Shown: positions 44,946-54,035 of the stretch, one piece after another
Layout of the letters: every line of letters starts with the position of its first letter
Position numbering within the stretch: position 1 is the first letter of the stretch
Source: Mycolicibacterium sp. 018/SC-01/001
GTDB lineage: Bacteria; Actinomycetota; Actinomycetes; Mycobacteriales; Mycobacteriaceae
Assembly: GCF_007096635.1 (NCBI RefSeq)
Contig: NZ_VKAA01000003.1
Coordinates: 62,001 to 126,000, forward strand
DNA: 64,000 bases
Reading direction: 5' to 3'
The notes under the pieces: generated by a model
Seen by the model: the letters and a program-made list of their open reading frames with translations, nothing else
Database searches by the model: none
Told to the model about the DNA's origin: nothing
Made by a program: the position numbers and the translations under genes

Positions 44946-46286
44946 GTGAGGCTCCCGCGCGCTCTCCGGTCGGCTTCGCTGCGCACCCGCGTCGCCATCG
45001 CGTCGGCCGCCGCCGCGGCCGCGGTCGTCGCGGTGTTCACGATCCTGACCTCGCTGGTGCTGGCCAACAACGACGCGGCGCAGCTCGATCGGCGGCTCGA
45101 CGCCATCGTCGACGCCAGCGTGTATCCCGAACAGCTGACCGACCAGCGGCGCGGGGTGCTGCAGACGGGCCGTTCGCGCTCGTCGGGGCAGGTGGTCTAC
45201 CAGCGCGGGTTCCAGCTGCCCGCCCTGCCGCCGGGGACCGAGACCGTCACGGTCAACGGTGTCGAGTACCGGGTCCGGACGCTGCCCGTCGACCAGAACG
45301 GCGGCGTGCTGATGTCGATCGGCATCCGCGCCGACAGCATCCTGCTCAACCGGGCCCGGGTCCCGCTGGCCATCGCCATCGGTGTGGTCACGGTGCTGAT
45401 CGCGGCCGGACTGGGGTGGCTGCTGGCCGGTCCCGCGATCCGGCCGTTGCGCCGCCTCACCGAACACACCAAGAACCTGGGCCAGGGCTCGGAGACGATG
45501 CCGGAGGTGCGCGGGGTCCGCGAGGCCGAGGACCTGTCGGAGGCGATGAGCGCCATGCTGAACCGGCTCGCCGCCGCGCAGCGCGCCACCAGCAACTCCC
45601 TGCAGGCCGCTCAGGACTTCGCGGCCAACGCCGCCCACGAACTGCGCACCCCGCTGACCGCGATGCGCGCCGATCTGGACACGTTGCGCATCCACGATCT
45701 GCCCGCCGACGAGCGCGCCGAGGTGGTGGCCGACCTGTCGCGGGCGCAGCGCCGCGTGGAGGGCATCATCACCGCACTCGGCCAGCTCGCATCCGGCCAA
45801 CTGGCCCAGGCGGAGGATCGCGAGGTCATCGACGTGACCGACATGCTCGACCGCGTCGCCCGGGAGAACATGCGCGTCAACCGCGACGTCACCATCGAGG
45901 TGCACGCCTCCGACACGCTCGGTTTCGTCCTCGGTTGGCCGGGTGGCCTCCGGTTGGCCGTCGACAACCTGGTGCGCAACGCGATCACCCACGGCCACGC
46001 GACCCGGATCGTGCTGACCGGCTACCGGCGGGACGCCATGCTGACGATCGTCGTCGACGACAACGGGCGCGGGCTGCCCGTCGAGGAGCACGAGACGGTC
46101 CTCGGCCGCTTCTCCCGCGGCAGCAACGCGGCGCCGGGCGGCTCAGGCCTCGGCTTGGCGCTCGTCGCTCAGCAGGCGGAGCTGCACGGCGGCTCGATCG
46201 CGCTGTCCGACGGACCACTCGGTGGTCTGCGTGCCACCCTCACCGTCTCGACAGAGCCTGTGCCGCACCACGATTCAGAGGACTGA
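44946..46286 (+). CDS. Sensor histidine kinase, PrrB-like
   Basis: A 446-residue sensor kinase starting at GTG 44946, 22 bases after the regulator. Two membrane helices (about 14-40 and 142-162) enclose a sensor domain of about 100 residues. A HAMP domain (165-220), the phospho-acceptor His231 (NAAHELRTPLTAM) and the ATP-binding lid (DNGRGLP, GSGLGLAL) follow. It is the partner of the adjacent response regulator. The last 12 bases overlap the convergent DUF3054 gene. Confidence 0.87.
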   Translation: MRLPRALRSASLRTRVAIASAAAAAAVVAVFTILTSLVLANNDAAQLDRRLDAIVDASVYPEQLTDQRRGVLQTGRSRSSGQVVYQRGFQLPALPPGTETVTVNGVEYRVRTLPVDQNGGVLMSIGIRADSILLNRARVPLAIAIGVVTVLIAAGLGWLLAGPAIRPLRRLTEHTKNLGQGSETMPEVRGVREAEDLSEAMSAMLNRLAAAQRATSNSLQAAQDFAANAAHELRTPLTAMRADLDTLRIHDLPADERAEVVADLSRAQRRVEGIITALGQLASGQLAQAEDREVIDVTDMLDRVARENMRVNRDVTIEVHASDTLGFVLGWPGGLRLAVDNLVRNAITHGHATRIVLTGYRRDAMLTIVVDDNGRGLPVEEHETVLGRFSRGSNAAPGGSGLGLALVAQQAELHGGSIALSDGPLGGLRATLTVSTEPVPHHDSED

Positions 46287-46631
46287 CCGGGCGATCGCGC
46301 GCCAGCCCAGCAGCAGTGCCGCGGTGGTGAGCGTGGCGACGACGATGAAGCTGACCGCCGTGCCCTGCCCGCTGGCCTTGCGCGCCAGCATCCCGACCAC
46401 GACCGTCGCCACCCACACCACGACGCCTGTCGGCAGCAGCGCGATGGGGCGCTGCCAGGCGCGCACGAGCAGCCACCCGAGCGCGGTCCCGGTCAGGAAC
46501 GGCCACGCCGTCTGCGCCACCCCGGCCAGGGTCACGCCCTCGGCGTGACTGCGCCGGCCGATCGCGCAGAACACCAGCACGCACACCACGTCGGCGGCCA
46601 GCGCCGCCGGTGCGCGGCTACCGCGTCGCAT
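46275..46631 (-). CDS. DUF3054 membrane protein
   Basis: A 118-residue protein with four hydrophobic helices. The signature GRRSHAEGVTLAGVAQTAWPF and LVRAWQRPIALLPTGV identifies DUF3054. Function unknown. Its start lies inside the M23 lipoprotein gene end (14-base overlap), so the two are cotranscribed, and its end overlaps the histidine kinase. Confidence 0.8.
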   Translation of the reverse strand: MRRGSRAPAALAADVVCVLVFCAIGRRSHAEGVTLAGVAQTAWPFLTGTALGWLLVRAWQRPIALLPTGVVVWVATVVVGMLARKASGQGTAVSFIVVATLTTAALLLGWRAIARSVL

Positions 46632-47886
46632 AGGTCATCAGGTCGTCCTGCAGCGGCATGACGTCGCGCTGCGGTGTGGCCGCCGAGGCAGGTGGCATCG
46701 GCACGGGCCGCCCGGCGGTCAGCGGGTCCTGCGAGTTCGGCACCCGGCCCTGCAGGTCGAACGACGAGAACACGAACGGCAGACCGTCGGAGCGCAGCGG
46801 GTCCGGCGTGCTCATCACGTGGAAGTGCAGATGGGGGGCGTCGGTGTTGCCGGTGTTGCCGAGGTGGGCCAGCGATTGCCCCGTGGTGAGCCGGTCGCCG
46901 GGCTTGACCGTGATGCTGCCGGTCTGCAGGTGGGCATACAGCGCATAGTTGCCGCCGCCGAGGTCCTGCACGACGTGGTTGCCCGGATACTGGTCCAGCG
47001 TCAGTCCTTTCGGCGCGGCGAACGGCGTCTCCTCGGCCATCCCGTCGACGACCGCGACCACCGGGCCGTCGGCGACGGCGTGCACGTCGGTGCCGTAGTA
47101 CGGGTAGCCGCTGAGGTCGGACGGGGCGCCGGTGAACAGTTTGCCGTCGGGCATCAGCTGCAGGTAGTCGATCGCGAATCGCTCAGCGACCCAAGTGCTT
47201 CCGTTGATCGGATTGAGGGCGCCGCGATGTCCGGAGATGCCGCAGCAGCCGTCGCCGTCGAGCCAGTTCGGCCCGGACAGAGGCGGCGCGATGCTGATCG
47301 GCGCCCGTTTCTGCACGGTCACCGGCGCGACCTCCTCGACCAGGGCGGCCGGCACCAGCGGCGGTTGCGGACGGCGGACGGACAGGCCCAGCGCGTGGAT
47401 CAGCCGCTCGGGCGCCGGGGTGCCGGCGGGCAGCGTGACGTCGAGCCATACGTGCGCCGTCTGTGCCGGACCGAGAACGCCTGTGGGAGCCGAACTTCCG
47501 AGCAATCGCGTGACCGCGGTGAGACGGTCGGCGGGCAGGGTCAGCAGCAGCGTGTCGCCGGCGCGCACCTCGAGCGACGTGAGCGTGACGTCTTGCGAGA
47601 GCGTGTTGGTCAGCGTGAGCTCGTAGACCAGGTGTGTCTTGCCGTCCGTCGCGGGCACCGGGATCGGTTCGGCCACCGCCTGGGCCAGGACGGGGGTGAG
47701 CATCGACGGCGTCGCGGGGGCGGGACTCGGGGCAGCCCCGGTCGACGTCGGTGTCGATGTCGGTGTCGACGTCGCACTCGACGGGGTCGCGGACGAGGAG
47801 CCGGCGGTGTTCGGGCCGGGTGCCGACGAACACGCCGCAGTGACGGCAGCGACGGTGAGGATGGCGAGCGTGCGGGGGAACCTCAT
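46618..47886 (-). CDS. M23-family peptidase-like lipoprotein
   Basis: A 422-residue lipoprotein. The lipobox AVTAACSS places the lipid cysteine near residue 19. A Ser/Thr/Pro linker (about 20-55) with a 12-base DNA repeat precedes a beta-sandwich region. The LytM/M23 domain is at the C-terminus, with NGSTWVAERFAIDYLQL, ALYAHLQTGSI and HLHFHVMS. The usual first ligand H-x3-D appears as AERFAIDY, so the zinc site may be partial and the protein non-catalytic. The ATGA overlap with the preceding membrane gene sets the start. Confidence 0.82.
   Translation of the reverse strand: MRFPRTLAILTVAAVTAACSSAPGPNTAGSSSATPSSATSTPTSTPTSTGAAPSPAPATPSMLTPVLAQAVAEPIPVPATDGKTHLVYELTLTNTLSQDVTLTSLEVRAGDTLLLTLPADRLTAVTRLLGSSAPTGVLGPAQTAHVWLDVTLPAGTPAPERLIHALGLSVRRPQPPLVPAALVEEVAPVTVQKRAPISIAPPLSGPNWLDGDGCCGISGHRGALNPINGSTWVAERFAIDYLQLMPDGKLFTGAPSDLSGYPYYGTDVHAVADGPVVAVVDGMAEETPFAAPKGLTLDQYPGNHVVQDLGGGNYALYAHLQTGSITVKPGDRLTTGQSLAHLGNTGNTDAPHLHFHVMSTPDPLRSDGLPFVFSSFDLQGRVPNSQDPLTAGRPVPMPPASAATPQRDVMPLQDDLMTYATR
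47741..47776. repeat. 12-base tandem repeat in the lipoprotein linker
   Basis: Three near-identical units of GTCGAYGTCGGT occupy these positions, encoding part of the Ser-Thr-Pro linker. In-frame slippage would add or remove four residues per unit. Confidence 0.6.
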
Positions 47887-49076
47887 GAGGCCTGCTGGGT
47901 CTCCTCGGGTGGTGGCGGGTGCGGCGCATCGGGGTCCGGGCTGAACTGCGGGCAGAGCGGTTCGACGGCCGCGGGCGCGACCGTGTCGGCATCGGTGTCG
48001 GCATCGGTGTCGAGGTCGCCGTCGGTATCGGTCTCGACCTCGGTGCGGAACATGAAGAAGAACACCACCCAGCCGATCGCGGCGATGAAGATCCAGCTGA
48101 TCAGGCGGTAGATCAGCATCGCCGAGATGGCCGAGGCCAGCGACATGCCGCTCGACACCAGGCCGGGCACCAGGACCGCTTCCACCACCAGCAGCCCGCC
48201 GGGCATCAGCGGGATGGACCCGACCGCCCGCGCGGCCGCGTACGCGACGGTCACGCCTGCGAGCGAGGGGTGGCCCCCGGTGGCGTAGCACGCGGCGAGC
48301 AGGCAGCCGACGTCGGCGATCCAGTTGAACAGCGACCAGCTGAACGCGACCGAGAGGTCCCGGCGGCCCAGCTGCACCGATTCCAGCTGTTCGAGGATCT
48401 CGCGCCACTTCGTCAGCCCGGTGTCGGTGGGCCGGCCGCGTGCGGAATTGAACCAGCTCAGCACCCGCACGCCGATGCCGTCGATCAGTTCGGGACGGGT
48501 CGCCACCGCCTGCGCCAGCAGGATCAACGCCAGGAACCCGCCCAGCGAGAAGATCAGCGACAGCGGGTTCTTGCTGGCGCCGAGCAGGAACGCCCCGCCG
48601 AGACCGAGCAGCGCCAGGCCGACGACCTGAAGCACGCCGGACATGACCAGCTGCCACGACGCCACCAGCGGGGAAGCGCCCCACAGCCGCTGCTGGCGGT
48701 AGATGAAGGTCGCCGAGAGCACCGGACCACCCGGCATCGTGGTGGACAGTGCGTTGCCGGCGTAGAACGCGGCCTCGCTGCGCCACTGGTGCACGCGCAC
48801 GCCCGCCGACGCCAGCAGCGTCCGCTGGATCTGGGCGAAGCTGTGCATCGAGCCCATCGCCGCCAGCGCGGCGACGACCACCCACCACCAGTTGGCGGAG
48901 TAGATGCTGGTCCACGCCTTGGCCAGCTGATCGCGCACCAGCACGAGTTCGACGGTCAGCACGATCACCGCGACGACGATGAGGACCCATCGCAGCCACC
49001 AGTACTTGCCCCGGGCGGGCCGCTCGGGGCCGGCATCGGCCGCCGGCGGCTCCATCGGAGGAGCGTCGTGTGACAC
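47883..49076 (-). CDS. Lysylphosphatidylglycerol-synthase-type (UPF0104) membrane protein, Rv0204c type
   Basis: A 397-residue membrane protein with about eight helices. Landmarks of the LPG synthase TM/flippase family are AFYAGNALSTTMPGGPVLSA and GSIPLMPGGLLVVEAVLVPG, each helix capped by Pro-Gly-Gly. A tail follows with an Asp/Thr repeat (about 340-365) and proline-rich end. Position and form match Rv0204c. It starts at GTG with a leaderless -10 and is divergent from the AI-2E-type gene. Lipid translocation or export is possible. Confidence 0.8.
   Translation of the reverse strand: MSHDAPPMEPPAADAGPERPARGKYWWLRWVLIVVAVIVLTVELVLVRDQLAKAWTSIYSANWWWVVVAALAAMGSMHSFAQIQRTLLASAGVRVHQWRSEAAFYAGNALSTTMPGGPVLSATFIYRQQRLWGASPLVASWQLVMSGVLQVVGLALLGLGGAFLLGASKNPLSLIFSLGGFLALILLAQAVATRPELIDGIGVRVLSWFNSARGRPTDTGLTKWREILEQLESVQLGRRDLSVAFSWSLFNWIADVGCLLAACYATGGHPSLAGVTVAYAAARAVGSIPLMPGGLLVVEAVLVPGLVSSGMSLASAISAMLIYRLISWIFIAAIGWVVFFFMFRTEVETDTDGDLDTDADTDADTVAPAAVEPLCPQFSPDPDAPHPPPPEETQQAS
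47983..48042. repeat. 12-base tandem repeat encoding an Asp-Thr-rich tail
   Basis: Five 12-base units, the first two identical (GTGTCGGCATCG), then three diverged, encode the DTDADTDGDLDTD-like tail of the membrane protein. Units keep the reading frame when gained or lost. Confidence 0.65.
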
Positions 49077-49083
49077 GCCCTAC

Positions 49084-49147
49084 AGGGTAAGGCGTTGACC
49101 CGCCGGGACCCGCGCGGCGAAGCCGCGTCGAGAAGTGCCGTTACGCT
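49084..49147. promoter_or_regulatory. Divergent leaderless promoters between the Rv0204c- and Rv0205-type genes
   Basis: On the minus strand TACCCT (49089-49084) lies 7 bases before GTG 49076. On the plus strand TACGCT (49142-49147) lies 6 bases before ATG 49154. Neither start has a Shine-Dalgarno sequence. The 77-base gap thus serves two outward leaderless transcripts. Confidence 0.5.
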
Positions 49148-49153
49148 ACCGGA

Positions 49154-50296
49154 ATGTCTGCGCGTCCGTTTGTGGACCCGTCCGCCGACGAGTCGGTCAG
49201 CCCGCTGATCCGCAAGGGTGCCGCGTGGGCGTGGCGCCTGCTGGCCATCTTCGGGGCGCTGTTCGCGGTGCTCTGGGTCGTGCTGCAGGTCGAGGTGATC
49301 GTCGTCCCGGTGGCGCTGGCCACGCTGGCCGCCGCACTGCTGATGCCCGCCGTCGATTTCCTGGATCGCCGGGGAGCGCCGCGCGGCGGGGCGGTGGCGT
49401 TGATCCTGCTCGGCGGTCTGGCCCTGGTCGGTGGCCTGCTCAGCTTCGTCGTCAGCCAGTTCATCGAGGGCACGCCCGGGCTGGTCGACCAGGTCACGCG
49501 CAGCATCGACGGCCTGCGCCGCTGGCTGATCGACGGACCGCTGGGCCTGAGTCGGGAGCAGATCGACAACGCGGGCAACTCGGCGATCCAGGCGCTGCGG
49601 GACAATCAGGAGAAGGTCACCAGCGGTGCGCTGTCGACGGCCGGAACCATCACCGAGATCCTGACCGGCGCGCTGCTGATGCTGTTCACGCTGATCTTCC
49701 TGCTGCACGGCGGCCGCAACATCTTCGAGTTCGTCACGCGGATCTTTCCGTCCGCCACCCGTCAGCGCGTCCGCGACGCGGGCCGCGCGGGTTTCCACTC
49801 GCTCATCGGCTACGTGCGGGCCACGTTCCTGGTGGCACTCGTCGATGCGCTCGGCATCGGCGTCGGACTGGCGATCATGGGTGTTCCGCTGGCGCTGCCG
49901 CTGGCGTCCCTGGTGTTCCTCGGCGCGTTCATCCCGCTGGTCGGCGCCGTGGTCACCGGCTTCCTCGCGGTCATCGTCGCGCTGCTGACCAAGGGTCTGA
50001 TCTACGCGTTGATCACCCTCGGGCTGATCCTGGCGGTGCAGCAGCTGGAAGGCCACGTCCTGCAGCCGCTGGTGATGGGCCGCGCGGTGTCGATCCACCC
50101 GCTGGCCGTCGTGCTGGCGATCGCCGGTGGCGGCGTGCTGGCCGGCATCGTCGGCGCGCTGCTCGCGGTGCCGATCCTGGCGTTCCTCAACAGCGCGATC
50201 CGCGTGCTGGTCGCCGAGGATCCCGACGAGGTCCACGCCGCCGCCGAGGCCGACGACGGCCCGGTGCTCAGCGCTGAACCCGACGACGTCGACTAG
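49154..50296 (+). CDS. AI-2E-family transporter-like membrane protein (Rv0205 type)
   Basis: A 380-residue polytopic membrane protein with about eight helices. The family core includes [37 protein letters not shown], and [20 protein letters not shown]. It matches Rv0205 by position. AI-2E proteins were named for an AI-2 exporter but most export or exchange unknown solutes; some are Na+/H+ antiporters. The ATG follows TACGCT by 6 bases. Confidence 0.85.
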   Translation: MSARPFVDPSADESVSPLIRKGAAWAWRLLAIFGALFAVLWVVLQVEVIVVPVALATLAAALLMPAVDFLDRRGAPRGGAVALILLGGLALVGGLLSFVVSQFIEGTPGLVDQVTRSIDGLRRWLIDGPLGLSREQIDNAGNSAIQALRDNQEKVTSGALSTAGTITEILTGALLMLFTLIFLLHGGRNIFEFVTRIFPSATRQRVRDAGRAGFHSLIGYVRATFLVALVDALGIGVGLAIMGVPLALPLASLVFLGAFIPLVGAVVTGFLAVIVALLTKGLIYALITLGLILAVQQLEGHVLQPLVMGRAVSIHPLAVVLAIAGGGVLAGIVGALLAVPILAFLNSAIRVLVAEDPDEVHAAAEADDGPVLSAEPDDVD

Positions 50297-50327
50297 AAGT
50301 CGAACCGAAGCCGAGTAGAACCAGCGG

Positions 50328-53279
50328 TCAGAGCCGACCTTCGCGGCGCAGCAGCTCCTGCGCGCTCAACCCGCTGCCGCCGCGCCGGGGCGCGTCACCC
50401 TCGGGCCGGGTGTTGAGCTTCTCCGTCGCCGTGTCCGCATCCGAGCCCCGTGCGGTGGGGATGGCGCGGGTGGCGTCGTCCTCGTCCTTCGGGGTGTCGT
50501 CCGCACGCTGCGCGGGGATCGCGGTCGTCGGGTCGGGATCCGCGATGGCGCGGGTCGGCGCCCCGGACGGACGCGCCGGCGGAGCGGCCGGTGCCCCGCC
50601 CGAACCGCGGAGGTCACCGAGCCACGACTCGATCTCGCGTTCGTCGCGCTGCGGCTTCGGCGACGGGCCGGTCGGCGGACGCTGCCCGCGCTGGGTGACC
50701 GCGTCGGTCGCGCTGGAGACGGCATTGCGGACCGCGTTCTTGGCCACCGACAGCCGCGTCGTCTGCGGTTCCTCGTCACGTACCGGCGGACGGACCGGGG
50801 CGCCGGGCAGGCGCGTGGTACCGGCCACCGACGGGCCCGGGTCTGGCCGCTGCGTGGGGATGCGGGTCGTCACACCCGCACGGTCCGGGGCGGGATGGCC
50901 GGGGTCGTGCGGCGGCAGCGGCCGTGGCGGCGCCCCCACCGGCGCTCCGGCGCCGACGAGTGCCTCGGCGGGCGCGGTCTCGCGGACCAGGGGCCGCTTG
51001 CGCTCGTCGGGCAGCTCCGTCTCGCCGAGGCCCAGCTTCTCCTGGACACGCTTCATCCAGCGCGGTGCCCACCAGCAGTCGTCGCCGAGCAGCTTCATGA
51101 TCGCGGGCACCAGGAACATCCGGATGATCGTCGCGTCCAGCAGCAGCGCGATCAGCAGGCCGAACGCCAGGTACTTCATCATCACCAGGTCGGAGAACAC
51201 GAACGCCCCGGCGACGACGGCCAGCACCAGCGCGGCGCCGGTGATCAACCGGCCCGTGGTGGCCGTACCGATGCGGATGGCCTCCGCGGTCGACATGCCG
51301 CGTTCGCGCGCCTCCACCATGCGGGAGACGAGGAACACCTCGTAGTCGGTCGACAGACCCCAGATCACCGCGATGATCAGGCCGATCATCGGCGCCATCA
51401 GCGGCTGCGGGGTGTAGTTCATCAGGCCGGAGCCGTGGCCCTCGACGAACATCCACGTCAGGATGCCCATCGTCGAGCCCAGCGTCAGCGCGCTCATCAA
51501 CGCGGCCTTGATCGGCAGCACCACCGAGCCGAACGCCAGGAACATCAGGACCGTCGTGGTCAGGATCAGCACCACGACCATCAGCGGCAGCTTGTCGAAC
51601 AGGCTGTGGATGCTGTCCTGCTCGAGTGCCGGCGTGCCGCCGACGGAGATCTCGAGACCGCGCGGCGGCATGATCGACCGCAGCTCCTCGATCTTCTGCG
51701 GTGCATCGTTGCGGCTCACCAGGCCGTTCTGGATCGTGCGGACCGACGGGTCCTTGGACCCGCCCTCCTGCACGGACCGTTCCTGCCACATCTTGGACGG
51801 ATCGTTGTCCGGGTCGGTGAAGCCGCTGATCGTCATCGCCTTGGCGCGCACGTCGGCGAGCTGCTGGTCGGTGACGGGCTGACCGTCCTGCCGTTCGACA
51901 ACGATCGTCAATGGTTCGGTGCGGAAGCCGGGGAAGGTCTTGTCGAAGTCCTCCTGCGCGATGCGGACCTTGTTGTCCGGTGGCAGGTACTTCTCGCTGA
52001 TGCCGCCGAGCGCGAGCTGGCCCAGTGGGATGACCAGCAGGATCATCACGATCAGGATCGGCGCCGCGAAGGCGATCGGCCGTTTCATCACGACGTTGAC
52101 CAGCCGGCCCCAGAAGCCCTTCTCCACTTCGGCGCGCGTCTTGGTCTTCTGCGTCTTGGCGGCCAGCCACTCCAGGTAGACGCGCATGGGCTTCCAGTTG
52201 CGGAAGAACGGCACGCGCAGCAGCGTGCGGACGCCGAGTGCGTCGACGTTGCGGCCGAGGATGCCCAGCGCCGCGGGCAGCACGGACACCGACAGGATCG
52301 CGGCCAGCATGACCGACGCGATGATCGCGTAGGTGATCGACTTGAGGAAGCCCTGCGGGAACAGCAGCAGCGGCACCGAGGACGCCACGAGGATGACGGC
52401 GGAGAACATGATGGTCCGTCCGGACGTCATGACCGCGCGTCTGACCGCGGTCTCGACGTCGTAGCCCTCGGCGATCTCTTCTCGGAACCGACTCACCATG
52501 AACAGGCCGTAGTCGACGGCGATGCCGAGCCCCATCAGCGTCACCACCGGCTGGGCGAAGAAGTGCACCGGCATGAACTCCGCGGTCAACCGCATGATGC
52601 CCAGCGCGCCGGCGATCGTCAGACCGCCGATGATGCCGGGCAGCGCCGCGGCGACCACGCCGCCGAACACGAAGAACAGCACGACGCACACCAGCGGGAT
52701 CGCGGCCACCTCGGCGCGGCGCTGGTCCTCGCCGATGGTGCCGGTCAGTTCACTGGCCAGCGGGTTCAGGCCGGCGAGCTGGATGTTGCCGCCGTTGACC
52801 TTCTCCAGATCGGGCTCGATGGTCTGGTAGTTCTTCAGGATCGTGTCGTCGTCGTCGCCCTTGAGCGGGATGCTGACGAAGGTCTTGGAGCCGTCCTCGG
52901 TCTTCATCTGCTGGACGGTCTCGGAGGTGGTGTCGGGCGCGCGCAACCAGCCGACCCAGCTGACCACCTGGTCCTTGTGGTCCTCGACGACCTTGTTGAG
53001 TTCGCCGACGACCTTCTTCTGCCAGGCCGGATCGGTGACCTTCTCGCCGTCCGGCGGTGTCAGGATCGCGACGACGTGACTCGTGCGGTCACGTCCGTAC
53101 ACCTCGTCGGAGATCACCGACGCGTGGACGGACTGACTGCCCTCGTCATAGAACCCACTCTGGGTGACGTGCTGTCCGAGGCTGATACCAAAGACGCCGC
53201 CGCCCAGGCACAGTGCGACCATGACACCGATCACGATGTATCGGTACTGGTACACCGTTCGACCCCACCAGGCGAACAC
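50328..53279 (-). CDS. mmpL3: MmpL3 trehalose monomycolate flippase
   Basis: A 983-residue MmpL3, the essential RND transporter that moves trehalose monomycolate across the inner membrane for mycomembrane assembly. Twelve helices carry the proton-relay Asp-Tyr pairs in GIAVDYGLFMVSRFREE (helix 4) and LSTDYEVFLVSRMVEA (helix 10). These helices are also the target of many inhibitors. The C-terminal cytoplasmic tail (about 750-983) is proline- and threonine-rich (repeated TTRIPTQRP, TRLPGAPV, TRAIPTARG). The start is GTG 53279 with AGGAG 8 bases before it. It is followed by the NYN and trmB genes on the same strand upstream. Confidence 0.96.
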   Translation of the reverse strand: MFAWWGRTVYQYRYIVIGVMVALCLGGGVFGISLGQHVTQSGFYDEGSQSVHASVISDEVYGRDRTSHVVAILTPPDGEKVTDPAWQKKVVGELNKVVEDHKDQVVSWVGWLRAPDTTSETVQQMKTEDGSKTFVSIPLKGDDDDTILKNYQTIEPDLEKVNGGNIQLAGLNPLASELTGTIGEDQRRAEVAAIPLVCVVLFFVFGGVVAAALPGIIGGLTIAGALGIMRLTAEFMPVHFFAQPVVTLMGLGIAVDYGLFMVSRFREEIAEGYDVETAVRRAVMTSGRTIMFSAVILVASSVPLLLFPQGFLKSITYAIIASVMLAAILSVSVLPAALGILGRNVDALGVRTLLRVPFFRNWKPMRVYLEWLAAKTQKTKTRAEVEKGFWGRLVNVVMKRPIAFAAPILIVMILLVIPLGQLALGGISEKYLPPDNKVRIAQEDFDKTFPGFRTEPLTIVVERQDGQPVTDQQLADVRAKAMTISGFTDPDNDPSKMWQERSVQEGGSKDPSVRTIQNGLVSRNDAPQKIEELRSIMPPRGLEISVGGTPALEQDSIHSLFDKLPLMVVVLILTTTVLMFLAFGSVVLPIKAALMSALTLGSTMGILTWMFVEGHGSGLMNYTPQPLMAPMIGLIIAVIWGLSTDYEVFLVSRMVEARERGMSTAEAIRIGTATTGRLITGAALVLAVVAGAFVFSDLVMMKYLAFGLLIALLLDATIIRMFLVPAIMKLLGDDCWWAPRWMKRVQEKLGLGETELPDERKRPLVRETAPAEALVGAGAPVGAPPRPLPPHDPGHPAPDRAGVTTRIPTQRPDPGPSVAGTTRLPGAPVRPPVRDEEPQTTRLSVAKNAVRNAVSSATDAVTQRGQRPPTGPSPKPQRDEREIESWLGDLRGSGGAPAAPPARPSGAPTRAIADPDPTTAIPAQRADDTPKDEDDATRAIPTARGSDADTATEKLNTRPEGDAPRRGGSGLSAQELLRREGRL

Positions 53280-53348
53280 GGTTAGCTCCTCACCATCTGC
53301 GGATGTGTGGTCGTCGGCACGGGGCCGCCCCGACCAGGCTTCAGTTGT

Positions 53349-54035
53349 CTAGACACGCGACGCCAGCAGCGAGGCCAGCGGCCGGAACGGCTGCAGCCAC
53401 GCGCCCTCGTCCGGGAGCGAATCCAGCCCGATTCGCGGTAGCGGTTCCCGAAAGACACCGGGGATGTCCTCCAGGTCGACGAACTCCAAGGTATCCGACG
53501 CTAACGCCCAACTGGCATGTTCGCGAAATCCGAGGACCTGTACGGCGACGCCGTCGCGGGCGACGTCCTCGAGCGGGAGCCGGAACGCCTGTCCGTCGGC
53601 CGACGCCACGATCAATCCGGCCAGCCCCTCACTGCGGCGCAGCGCGATGTGGGCGAGCATGTCGGAGTCGACGTCGCTGTCCTCGTCGATCTTGGGCTTG
53701 GCGAACACCGCGAACCCGACGTTGCGCAGCGCCTCCACCCACGGCCGGACGACGTCCGCGCTGCCGGGCGCGATGTTGGTGAACACCGTGGCCTCGGGTT
53801 CCAGCGACGCCGGGGCGCCGGACGCGGTCTGCGACAGGTCGGCGGTGCGGGCCAGCAACCACCGGCCCAGCGCGTCGAAGCGGGGCCGGTGCGCCGCGGT
53901 GGGGCGGCCGCCGAGGATCGCGCCCAACCCCATGTCGAGGTTGGGGGCGTCCCACACCAGCAGGACCCGCGCAGGTGCGGTCTCGCCGCTCTGGTCGCCG
54001 GGGATGTGGTCGGTGACCTCGCCCGCGGCGGTCAT
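53349..54035 (-). CDS. NYN-domain (PIN-like) protein, Rv0207c type
   Basis: A 228-residue protein of the NYN/PIN-like nuclease fold. The N-terminal acidic motif VLLVWDAPNLDMGLG and late acidic DSDVDSDMLAHIALRRSEG and LIVASADGQAF keep the aspartates of NYN domains. It overlaps the trmB stop by 4 bases (ATGA). Position matches Rv0207c, between trmB and mmpL3. An RNA-related role is inferred from the fold. Confidence 0.8.
   Translation of the reverse strand: MTAAGEVTDHIPGDQSGETAPARVLLVWDAPNLDMGLGAILGGRPTAAHRPRFDALGRWLLARTADLSQTASGAPASLEPEATVFTNIAPGSADVVRPWVEALRNVGFAVFAKPKIDEDSDVDSDMLAHIALRRSEGLAGLIVASADGQAFRLPLEDVARDGVAVQVLGFREHASWALASDTLEFVDLEDIPGVFREPLPRIGLDSLPDEGAWLQPFRPLASLLASRV

Noticed and set aside
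46618..48999. 793-residue fusion of the M23 lipoprotein with an N-terminal extension
   Set aside because: The extension is an out-of-frame reading of the Rv0204c-type gene; the lipobox start at 47886 and ATGA overlap fit better.
50895..53285. 796-codon open frame on the plus strand
   Set aside because: Antisense to mmpL3; composition is Arg/His/Gln-rich and has no membrane helices or domains.
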